Below are positions 1 through 6,508 of a stretch of 6,926 nt of DNA, one piece after another. Each line of letters starts with the position of its first letter. Positions within the stretch are counted from its first letter, which is position 1. The translations under genes were made by a program, and so were the position numbers. The stretch is from Planctomicrobium piriforme. GTDB taxonomy: Bacteria; Planctomycetota; Planctomycetia; Pirellulales; PNKZ01. The notes below the pieces were generated by a model. That model saw nothing but the letters and a program-made list of their open reading frames with translations. It did no database searches and was not told the DNA's origin. Location of the stretch: NCBI GenBank assembly GCA_945877965.1, contig CAMCTH010000257.1, positions 1 to 6,926 on the forward strand, given 5' to 3'.

Positions 1-23
1 AATCCGCCGTAGAGACGACGTGA
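1..23. other. Left-edge remnant downstream of the phosphatase gene
   Basis: These 23 bases lie just after the TAG stop of the minus-strand phosphatase gene. They are too short to assign. No terminator or gene end can be recognised before the window edge. Confidence 0.3.
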
Positions 24-2408
24 CTACGACTTCGGCAACTCGACCGTCACCGGCCAGCCGGCGAATTGCTTGGCGTCCGGGGCGGTCGGGTCGATGTCGA
101 ACGGCCAACACTCGATCGTCACGCGGCGTGCCGGCTTATCGAACCGAACGAGGCCGAGGCCCGACGCCTTGTCGGTCATTTGTTCCAGCACCGCTGGCCG
201 CGGCGACTTGGAACCGTTGACGACCGCGACGACCCGCAGATGATTGCCGAACGAATCCAGGAAATCGCCGCAGAGTTCCGACTCGTCGGCCGGCCGATTC
301 GCCCCCGGCTTCGTCGGTTCCCACCAGCGCGGATAGCCACAGTTGACCGCCGGACCGGCGAACGCAAATGAGCCGTCACGCGGCGCATCGACGCCGTACT
401 GCACGACGGCCGGCAGATGCTGATCGCCCGCCAGATGAATCGCGCACGCTTTGCGAATCGCACGCACGGCTCGGTCGCGCGGCGTTTGCGGCCAACCGTT
501 CGTGTCGTAATCGGCAACGAGCCGCCCCTTGGGCCCGCCGTGCGTCGTCGCCATTGCGGTGAAGATCGTCTGCGAGATGACGGCCTTCACATCGCCATGC
601 GAACGATCGCCGGCCCACGCTTCGAGAAACGCTTCTTGCTTCTCGCCGAGCAAGCTGAGGCCCGGCAGATCGACCGTCTGCGGATCGAAATTCGGATCGG
701 TCACATGATCGGGCCGGCCGCCGGTCGGCGGGACGGCGCCGTCGGGGCCGGTCTTGTACATCCGATCCGCGAGCAACGCGAAGTCGACGCCGCCGTAGAC
801 CAAGCGACCGTAGTACTGCGTCAGGCCTTGCAACGCCGGCGACGGATCGTGCGGCTCCGGATGATGCGACGTCTGCGTCTTGAAGACGACGTCGACCCAC
901 GGGCCGGGCATTCTGAATCCCCCCGCCTCGACGTTCTTTGCCGCATGCGCTCCCCCCGCGCCCCAAACATTGCCGTGATAGACGTCGTGATCGTCGGGCA
1001 GGGCGATGCTCGGTCGATCGCGCAACAGCGTGCGCCACGTCCAGCCGTGGATATACCATTTGCGCAAGTAGTCGAGGACCGATGCTTCGAGCGGTTCGAG
1101 CGTCACGCCGTAGCCGGCGGTCGATTCATAAAACTGATCGCCGACGAACGCCAAGAAATCGGGATCGGCTTTGCGGAGATGCTCGACGTAGCGCTCGTTG
1201 GGAAACGCCGAGTGAATGTTGCACGAGATGTCGGCGACGGTGAGCGTCGGCTTATCGAGCGGCTCGCGACGAATCGTGCCGCTCCATTCGCTCCGCTCTT
1301 TTTTTCCATCGCGGAGCGGCAGATCATACGTCACGCGATACGGCACATCCGCCGCGGCGTTCCAATTCTCGACGCGAAACGCCCCGACGCGCGTCCGCGG
1401 GTCGATCGTCGCCTCGGCCGCCGGTTGCCATTTGCCGTCGCGTTGGAATTCCAAACCGACGGTCATCTCGTCGGCGTCGGCTTTCGTGCGCTCGCCGTCG
1501 TCGACCGGAGCCATCTGCGCCGTCAGCTTCAAGACGCCCTGCGAGAGCGTGTACTGCGTGAACAAGATCGGCCCGAACGATTGGTCGTCGTGAGCATCGA
1601 GCTTATCGCCCGACACGGTCCACGCGGCAAAGCGAAACAGCCCCATCCCCGCCGGCACGATCTTCGAGGACTCGTTACCCTTGGCCGCTGCGGCCGCCGC
1701 TTTTTGCTTCGGACCTTTCGGTTCCGGCCCGCCGAAGTTTGCCACGAGCGCGACGTTGCCGACCAACTGCTCGGCCGTCAAATCAGATCGCATTGTCTCA
1801 CCGAGCAGTTTTTCGTCGTCAACCGAATAGACGGCGAGTCGGACGAGGTAGCCGTCTCCCTGCGGTTCCGCTTCGAGCCGGAGTTCCACGGTCGGCACAT
1901 CGCCGAGTTGAATTTTTTGCGCGCGGGGGCCGAGCGTGCTGATGAACAAGCGGCCGTCGCTCGTCAGTCCGGCATCGATTCCCTTGCCGTAGAGCAGGGC
2001 GTTGCGATAGTCGCCCAACGGTCCGGCAATGCCGAAGCGAAAACCGAACGAGCCGCTCCCTTCGCCGATCGGCGCGCCGCCGGTCCGACTGACGCGAACG
2101 CTCATTTCGAACGACCCGCGCCGCGGCGCGAGTTGCCGCGTGAGCAAATGGACGATGCGATTCGGGGCTGCGACTTTACACTCGGCCGCGCCGTCGTTCA
2201 CGCACCAATCTTGCAACGGCGCGCCCCAGTAATCCGCGCCGAGCCAAATCCGATCGACGTCGTTGTTCCAACCGCTGACGAACGCAACGGAAGCGGCGTC
2301 CGGTGCGGCTTGCGTTGGCGAATTCGACGGCACGAGCGCCCCGCCGGCGGCGATCGCCGCACTGCCGGCCAACAGTTGACGACGCGAAACATGGATGCGA
2401 TGCGACAT
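24..2408 (-). CDS. Tat-exported PhoD-like metallophosphatase with an N-terminal beta-rich extension
   Basis: Probably a calcineurin-like phosphoesterase of the PhoD (alkaline phosphatase D) type, which would hydrolyse phosphomono- or diesters outside the cytoplasm. The 794-residue product starts with a twin-arginine signal (SRRQLLAG, R9-R10) followed by an Ala/Gly-rich hydrophobic stretch ending near residue 35. Metal-site motifs occur in the expected order: ADISCNIH (D393, H399), FVGDQFYE (D424), LPDDHDVYHG (D472, D473, H474, D475) and HLAGDQH (D662, H664). Residues about 36-260 are a beta-rich region I cannot assign, with an Ala-rich linker (AAAAAA) near residue 235. Residues about 270-385 look like the beta-sandwich that precedes the catalytic domain in PhoD and purple acid phosphatases. 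At 794 residues it is longer than typical PhoD because of the N-terminal region. Start: ATG at 2408-2406, with a weak GAAGAG at 2423-2418, nine bases upstream. It ends with TAG at 26-24. It is divergent from the DUF1549 gene. The fold assignment is fairly sure; the substrate is unknown. Confidence 0.85.
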   Translation of the reverse strand: MSHRIHVSRRQLLAGSAAIAAGGALVPSNSPTQAAPDAASVAFVSGWNNDVDRIWLGADYWGAPLQDWCVNDGAAECKVAAPNRIVHLLTRQLAPRRGSFEMSVRVSRTGGAPIGEGSGSFGFRFGIAGPLGDYRNALLYGKGIDAGLTSDGRLFISTLGPRAQKIQLGDVPTVELRLEAEPQGDGYLVRLAVYSVDDEKLLGETMRSDLTAEQLVGNVALVANFGGPEPKGPKQKAAAAAAKGNESSKIVPAGMGLFRFAAWTVSGDKLDAHDDQSFGPILFTQYTLSQGVLKLTAQMAPVDDGERTKADADEMTVGLEFQRDGKWQPAAEATIDPRTRVGAFRVENWNAAADVPYRVTYDLPLRDGKKERSEWSGTIRREPLDKPTLTVADISCNIHSAFPNERYVEHLRKADPDFLAFVGDQFYESTAGYGVTLEPLEASVLDYLRKWYIHGWTWRTLLRDRPSIALPDDHDVYHGNVWGAGGAHAAKNVEAGGFRMPGPWVDVVFKTQTSHHPEPHDPSPALQGLTQYYGRLVYGGVDFALLADRMYKTGPDGAVPPTGGRPDHVTDPNFDPQTVDLPGLSLLGEKQEAFLEAWAGDRSHGDVKAVISQTIFTAMATTHGGPKGRLVADYDTNGWPQTPRDRAVRAIRKACAIHLAGDQHLPAVVQYGVDAPRDGSFAFAGPAVNCGYPRWWEPTKPGANRPADESELCGDFLDSFGNHLRVVAVVNGSKSPRPAVLEQMTDKASGLGLVRFDKPARRVTIECWPFDIDPTAPDAKQFAGWPVTVELPKS
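1289..1318 (-). repeat. Perfect 8-bp inverted repeat enclosing an A7 run inside the phosphatase gene
   Basis: The plus strand reads CGCTCCGC (1289-1296), a 14-base centre containing T7 (1299-1305), then GCGGAGCG (1311-1318). On the coding strand the centre carries seven A residues read as GGA AAA AAA GAG (residues G368, K369, K370, E371), between the beta-rich N-terminal part and the phosphatase domain. The repeat could form a hairpin with the A-run in its loop. The sequence is plain; any function is inference. Confidence 0.5.
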
Positions 2409-2441
2409 GGGTGCGAACTCTTCGTCAAAATGAATTTCGAG

Positions 2442-2454
2442 GTGACTTGGTCAC
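2442..2454. repeat. Short inverted repeat upstream of the phosphatase gene
   Basis: GTGAC-TTG-GTCAC has perfect 5-bp arms around a 3-base centre, lying 33 bases upstream of the phosphatase start codon. It could be a small operator for the minus-strand gene. The arms are short, so chance is not excluded. Confidence 0.25.
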
Positions 2455-2545
2455 GATTGCGGCGTCATCAATACGAACGCGTGCCGATGGGGCCAGTTTG
2501 TCGCTTTTACCCTCGCGATGCAAACTACCGGGATCGACTTTACGC

Positions 2546-2575
2546 TTGCATCGGCAACCGCCGATTACCTAGAAT
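2546..2575 (+). promoter_or_regulatory. Putative sigma70-type promoter of the DUF1549 cluster
   Basis: TTGCAT (2546-2551) and TAGAAT (2570-2575) are separated by 18 bases. Both resemble the bacterial housekeeping consensus (TTGACA/TATAAT). The site is correctly oriented for the plus-strand gene and would give a leader of about 55 bases before the ATG at 2639. A perfect 6-bp inverted repeat fills much of the spacer. This is inferred from sequence only. Confidence 0.4.
2550..2565. repeat. Inverted repeat in the promoter spacer
   Basis: ATCGGC-AACC-GCCGAT is a perfect 6-bp inverted repeat with a 4-base centre. It overlaps the last bases of the proposed -35 and ends five bases before the proposed -10. 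That position suits a repressor or activator operator, but a short GC-rich repeat can also arise by chance. Confidence 0.4.
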
Positions 2576-2638
2576 ATCAGGGTTCGTCCAGCCTGCTTCC
2601 CGCCTGGGTCCGCCCCGCCTGCCCGCCAGAGACCCGCC

Positions 2639-5116
2639 ATGCTTTTTAACCCGTCGCGCGCACGGATTTTCTCTCGATTACGTCCTGGTTTCGCTATGAA
2701 CTCGGCGTTTGTTTGCGCGCTGACATGGTCGCTACTCGGAGTCGCCGCGACGGTCTCGGCTGCCGCGCCGCTCGTCGTTGATCCACCCAAGTTGGAACTC
2801 CGCGGACCGGATGCTCGCTGGACGTTGCTCGTCGACCGCCGCGCCGCCGATGGTCGCTTGATCGACGACGGAGCGGATGCCCGATTTACTTCGTCGGACG
2901 AAAAAATCTGCCGGGTCTCGCCGAGCGGCGAAGTCCTGGCCGTCGCCGACGGTCGCGCAACGGTGACCGTCACGGTTGGCGAACTGAAAACGGTCGTGCC
3001 GGTGGTCATCACGGGGACCTCCGAGCCGCGACGCATTCATTTCGAAAACGACGTCACGCCGCTGCTCACGCGATTCGCCTGTAACTTCTCTGGCTGCCAC
3101 GGCAAGGCCGAGGGACAGAACGGTTTCAAACTCAGCGTCTTCGGCTTCGACGCTCAGGCCGACTACGATGCTTTGATCAAAGAAGGTCGTGGCCGGCGCG
3201 TGTCGACCGCCGCTCCCGATGCGAGTCTGTTCTTGCAGAAGGCGGCCGGCTTGGTGCCGCACGGCGGCGGCCCGCGGATCCCCGCCGACTCGCGAGAGTT
3301 CGCGTTGCTGCACGATTGGATCGCGGCAGGTGCGCCGTTCGGCGACGCCGCTGCACCGCACGTCGTCGGTATTCGCCTCACCCCGAAGGAACGGCTGCTC
3401 GACGCCCGTTCGCAACAACGACTCCGCGTCGTCGCGAAGTACAGCGACGGCCGTGAGGTCGACGTGACGGCCCTTGCAAAATTTCAATCGAATCAAGAAG
3501 GGATCGCGACGGTCGACGAGTCGGGCCTCGTTCGCATCTCCGACGTTCCCGGTCAGGCGGCCGTCATGGCAAGCTTTGCCGGACAGGTCGATGTCTTCTC
3601 CGCACTCGTGCCGCAAAGCGAAGCGACGCCGGTCGTCGCCCCGAAGACAGAAACGAACTTCATCGACAAGCTGGTCAACGCGAAGCTGACGCGGCTGAAC
3701 ATCGCGCCGTCGCCGCCGTGCGACGATGCCGAGTTTCTCCGCCGCGTAACGATCGACCTGATCGGCACGTTGCCGACCGCCGCCGAGGCGCGGCAGTTCC
3801 TCGACGACAAGAGCCCCGACAAACGGGCTCACTGGGTCGACGCTCTGCTCGATCGCCCCGAGTTCGCCGACTACTGGGCTCTCAAGTGGGCCGACTTGTT
3901 ACGCGTCGACCGCGGCACGCTGGGGCACAAAGTCGCCCGTGATTACTACGAATGGATTCGCGAGAGCTTTGCGACGAACAAGCCGTTCGACCAATTTGCA
4001 CGCGAGTTGCTGACGGCTGACGGCCCGCTGGCGGAACGTCCGGAAGGGGCGTTCTATCGCGTCGTCAACAAGCCGGGCGAAGCGGCCGGCACGATCGCGC
4101 AGGTCTTCATGGGCGTGCGGATCGCGTGCGCCGAGTGTCATCATCACCCGTACGATCGCTGGAGCCAGACCGACTATCACGGCATGGCGTCGTACTTCAT
4201 GCAGATGTCGAGCAAAAAGCTGCCGCAAGGCGATGCGGTCGCCGTCGTCGGCAATCCGATCAGCAAGCACCCGCGTACCGGAGCCGAAATCTTCGCCTAT
4301 CCGCTCGGCGAAACAATGCCCGAGTCGACGCCGCTCGGCGATCGGCGTCCCGCGCTGGCCGCTTGGTTGACGAGCCCGCAGAATCCGTGGTTCGCGCGGA
4401 ACATCGCCAACCGCACTTGGGCGCACATGCTGGGGCGCGGACTCGTCGAACCGATCGACGACGTGCGGGCCACGAACCCGCCGAGCAATCCGGAACTGCT
4501 CGACGCTCTCGCGAAACATTTGACCGACGCCAAGTTCGACTATCGCGCGCTGCTCCGCACGATCACCGCCTCGGCGACCTATCAACGAACGAGCGTCCCG
4601 AACGCCTCGAACGAGCGCGACGAACAGAACTATTCGCGCGCCCTGTTCCGCCGGATGGACGCCGAAGTGCTGTTCGACGCTGTCTGCCAGACGACGGGAG
4701 TCGCCGAGAAATTCGCCGGAGCCCCGGCCGGAACGCGGGCCGTGCAACTCTGGGACAGCCGCGTCGCCCACTATTTCTTGCGACTCTTCGGCCGGCCGAT
4801 CCGCATGACGGCGTGCTCGTGCGAACGGACCGTCGAGCCGAACGTCAGCCAAGTGCTGCATCTGCTCAACTCGCCCGAGCTACAAGCGAAGCTCGAACAC
4901 GGCGGCGGCCGCCTGACCAAGCTCGTCAGCGAAGTTCCCGATGCCGACAAGCTGACCGAAGAGCTGTATCTGACGTTCTTAGCTCGCTATCCGACCGACG
5001 CCGAACGAAGCGCGGCCTCGTCGTACTTGAATCGGGCCGGAGTCGACCGTCGCCAAGCGACGCAAGACCTGGCCTGGAGCTTGCTGAACACGCTCGAGTT
5101 CACGTTCAATCATTAA
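2639..5116 (+). CDS. Exported cytochrome-like protein with two Ig-like domains, PSCyt1, DUF1549 (PSCyt2) and DUF1553 (PSD1)
   Basis: A planctomycete-type surface or periplasmic protein of unknown reaction, probably haem-binding. Domains in order: Sec-type signal peptide (hydrophobic core about residues 23-40, ending SAAA near 43); Ig-like (Big_2-type) domain about 45-128, rich in V/T strands (ATVTVTVG); planctomycete cytochrome domain about 135-235 with CNFSGCHG (C148, C153, H154, a CX4CH motif) followed by GQNGFKLS and VPHGGG; second Ig-like domain about 240-328; DUF1549 about 341-545 with CAECHHHPYDRW (C497, C500, H501, a CX2CH motif); DUF1553 about 565-815, beginning near DRRPALAAWL and including NRTWAHMLGRGLVEP and VLHLLNSPEL. 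The order and the 825-residue length fit intact family members. Start: ATG 2639 gives a 19-residue basic extension; Met20 at 2696 would give a more typical signal peptide. Neither has a clear Shine-Dalgarno. It heads a cluster with the DUF1501 gene, 34 bp downstream. Confidence 0.93.
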   Translation: MLFNPSRARIFSRLRPGFAMNSAFVCALTWSLLGVAATVSAAAPLVVDPPKLELRGPDARWTLLVDRRAADGRLIDDGADARFTSSDEKICRVSPSGEVLAVADGRATVTVTVGELKTVVPVVITGTSEPRRIHFENDVTPLLTRFACNFSGCHGKAEGQNGFKLSVFGFDAQADYDALIKEGRGRRVSTAAPDASLFLQKAAGLVPHGGGPRIPADSREFALLHDWIAAGAPFGDAAAPHVVGIRLTPKERLLDARSQQRLRVVAKYSDGREVDVTALAKFQSNQEGIATVDESGLVRISDVPGQAAVMASFAGQVDVFSALVPQSEATPVVAPKTETNFIDKLVNAKLTRLNIAPSPPCDDAEFLRRVTIDLIGTLPTAAEARQFLDDKSPDKRAHWVDALLDRPEFADYWALKWADLLRVDRGTLGHKVARDYYEWIRESFATNKPFDQFARELLTADGPLAERPEGAFYRVVNKPGEAAGTIAQVFMGVRIACAECHHHPYDRWSQTDYHGMASYFMQMSSKKLPQGDAVAVVGNPISKHPRTGAEIFAYPLGETMPESTPLGDRRPALAAWLTSPQNPWFARNIANRTWAHMLGRGLVEPIDDVRATNPPSNPELLDALAKHLTDAKFDYRALLRTITASATYQRTSVPNASNERDEQNYSRALFRRMDAEVLFDAVCQTTGVAEKFAGAPAGTRAVQLWDSRVAHYFLRLFGRPIRMTACSCERTVEPNVSQVLHLLNSPELQAKLEHGGGRLTKLVSEVPDADKLTEELYLTFLARYPTDAERSAASSYLNRAGVDRRQATQDLAWSLLNTLEFTFNH

Positions 5117-5137
5117 GACCGAATCACAGCCCCCTCC

Positions 5138-5143
5138 AGGGAG
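5138..5143 (+). promoter_or_regulatory. Ribosome binding site of the DUF1501 gene
   Basis: AGGGAG lies seven bases before the ATG at 5151, inside the 34-bp gap after the DUF1553 stop. It supports this start and translation from a shared transcript. Confidence 0.65.
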
Positions 5144-5150
5144 ACAAACA

Positions 5151-6494
5151 ATGACGCGACGCTTTTGCGATGGATTAGCACGCCGCGACATGTTGCGCAT
5201 CGGCGCGGCCGGCATGCTCGGTTCACAGCTCTCGTTGCAGCAGTTGCTGGCGGCGGAGAACGCCAAGGCGAAATCCTCGACAGGTAAAAACACCGCTGCC
5301 AAGGCGACGTCGTTCATCTACATCATCTTGCAAGGCGGGCTCAGCACGATCGACACCTGGGACATGAAGCCCGACGCTCCGAGCGAGTTCGCCGGCGAGT
5401 TTCAGCCGGTCGACACGAACGTGCCGGGCATTCAGGTCTGCGAGCACTTGCCCCGTTCCAGCCGGGTGATGGACAAATTCTCGCTCATTCGCTCGTTCAA
5501 TCAAAAGAGCAGCGACCACGGAGCGGCCGACCATTACATGCAGACCGGCTACTTCCCCCGCGCCGGTTTTAATCCGGGCCTCAGCCCCAACAATCACTAT
5601 CCGGCCTACGGCTCGATCATCGCCAAGAAGCTCGGCCCCAACGGCTCCGTGCCGCCGTACGTCTGCGTGCCGGGCATGCCCCGAAGCGGCGGCTCGGCGT
5701 ATCTCGGCGCGTCGGCGGCTCCGTTTACCATTGAGGCCGACCCGAGTGCGCCGAAGTTTTCCGTCCCCGACGTTTTGCCGCCGCTCGATCTGGCGGCCGA
5801 CCGTCTGACGGCGCGCAACGAGTTGCTCCGCACGGTCGATCGCTTTCAACAATCGGCCGAGACCCGCGCGAACATGATGGCCGGCTCGGTCGACGCCTTC
5901 CGTCGCCGGGCATTCGACCTGATGACGTCGTCCGCCGCCAAGCAAGCCTTCAACCTGCAAGCCGAGCCGACCGAACTGCGCGATTCCTACGGCCGCAACA
6001 CGCTCGGCCAATCGTGCCTCATGGCGCGGCGCTTGGTCGAGGCGGGCGTCCGCTGCGTGACGATCGAACACGCCAACTGGGACACGCACGACAATAACTT
6101 CCGCTCGCTCAAGACCGATTTGCTGCCGAAGCTCGATGCCGCCCTGGCTTCGCTCTTCACCGACCTGACCGACCGCGGCCTGCTCGATTCAACGCTCGTC
6201 GTCATCAGCGGCGAGTTCGGCCGGACGCCGCGCATTAACAACAAGGCGGGCCGCGATCACTGGGGACCGGCGTACACGGTCGGCATCGGCGGCGGCGGAG
6301 TACAGGGGGGCCGCGCCGTCGGTCGTAGCGACGCCCGCGCCGAGCGCCCCGCCGATTCCCCGCACGGGCCGGAAGATTTGGCCGCGACGATCTGCCGCCT
6401 GATGGGGATCGATTCGGAGACCGAGTTCCACACTCCCGAAGGTCGCCCGGTCAAGGTCGTCAACAACGGCAAGCCGATCACGGCGTTGCTCTAA
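5151..6494 (+). CDS. DUF1501 family protein, Tat-exported, alkaline phosphatase/sulfatase-like fold
   Basis: A member of the DUF1501 family, whose fold is related to alkaline phosphatases and sulfatases; its substrate is not established. The 447-residue product has a twin-arginine signal (ARRDMLRIG, R11-R12) and a probable end of the signal near residue 35 (LLAAENAKA). Family motifs in order: GGLSTIDTWDMKPDAP (62-77), SDHGAADHYMQTGYFP (from S121; D122, H123, D127, H128), HANWDTHDNN (H307, D311, H313, D314), SGEFGRTPRI (E355, R358) and AGRDHWGP (D369, H370), then GGGVQGG and PEDLAATICRLMGID near the C-terminus. The repeated Asp/His motifs are what a metal-dependent hydrolase of this fold would use, but this is inference. 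Length and motif order suggest an intact gene. It sits between the DUF1549/DUF1553 gene and another exported protein, with short gaps and its own AGGGAG site, so it is probably co-transcribed. DUF1501 and DUF1549/DUF1553 genes are habitual neighbours in planctomycetes. Confidence 0.93.
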   Translation: MTRRFCDGLARRDMLRIGAAGMLGSQLSLQQLLAAENAKAKSSTGKNTAAKATSFIYIILQGGLSTIDTWDMKPDAPSEFAGEFQPVDTNVPGIQVCEHLPRSSRVMDKFSLIRSFNQKSSDHGAADHYMQTGYFPRAGFNPGLSPNNHYPAYGSIIAKKLGPNGSVPPYVCVPGMPRSGGSAYLGASAAPFTIEADPSAPKFSVPDVLPPLDLAADRLTARNELLRTVDRFQQSAETRANMMAGSVDAFRRRAFDLMTSSAAKQAFNLQAEPTELRDSYGRNTLGQSCLMARRLVEAGVRCVTIEHANWDTHDNNFRSLKTDLLPKLDAALASLFTDLTDRGLLDSTLVVISGEFGRTPRINNKAGRDHWGPAYTVGIGGGGVQGGRAVGRSDARAERPADSPHGPEDLAATICRLMGIDSETEFHTPEGRPVKVVNNGKPITALL

Positions 6495-6495
6495 T

Positions 6496-6500
6496 AGGGA
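6496..6500 (+). promoter_or_regulatory. Ribosome binding site of the third cluster gene
   Basis: AGGGA lies eight bases before the ATG at 6509, in the 14-bp gap after the DUF1501 stop. It fixes this start and supports coupling to the upstream gene. Confidence 0.6.
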
Positions 6501-6508
6501 ACGCCGTC

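Larger units (their letters stand above)
2409..2638. promoter_or_regulatory. Divergent intergenic region
   Basis: A 230-bp region separates two divergently transcribed genes, so it should hold promoters for both. A sigma70-like promoter is visible for the plus strand (2546-2575). I see no convincing minus-strand promoter; TATTGA, reading leftwards from 2472, is a weak -10 candidate with no good -35. The region also holds a GTGAC-TTG-GTCAC inverted repeat (2442-2454), a longer-spaced pair AGTTTG/CAAACT (2495-2500 and 2521-2526), and a C-rich leader (about 2587-2638). No coding sequence is supported here. Confidence 0.6.

Noticed and set aside
2495..2526. AGTTTG/CAAACT inverted pair with a 20-base centre
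   Set aside because: Arms of six bases with a long centre are likely by chance, and it is not positioned against a clear promoter.
417..2699. A 760-codon open frame on the plus strand opposite the phosphatase gene, running into the DUF1549 gene
   Set aside because: Its first codon positions pair with the third positions of the phosphatase codons. In that register stops need TTA, CTA or TCA sense codons, which are rare in a GC3-rich gene. The translation is Arg-rich with no recognisable motif, whereas the minus-strand frame has clear PhoD motifs.
2732..3832. Long minus-strand open frame opposite the DUF1549 gene
   Set aside because: It is in the same third-position register as described for the phosphatase shadow; low-complexity Arg/Asp-rich translation and no motif.
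3899..4861. Long minus-strand open frame opposite the DUF1553 part
   Set aside because: Same antisense register and composition artefact; the sense strand has unmistakable family motifs here.
4126..5154. Plus-strand 342-codon open frame overlapping the DUF1553 region and ending at the DUF1501 start
   Set aside because: It is a shifted-frame reading of the DUF1549/DUF1553 gene, extremely Arg-rich as expected from GC-rich codons read out of frame.
5223..6089. Minus-strand 288-codon open frame opposite the DUF1501 gene
   Set aside because: Antisense shadow in the stop-poor register; no recognisable protein features.
6299..6307. G-run near the end of the DUF1501 gene as a possible frameshift site
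   Set aside because: The frame reads through normally from GGGVQGG to PEDLAATI and the usual C-terminal end, so there is no sign of a disruption or error.
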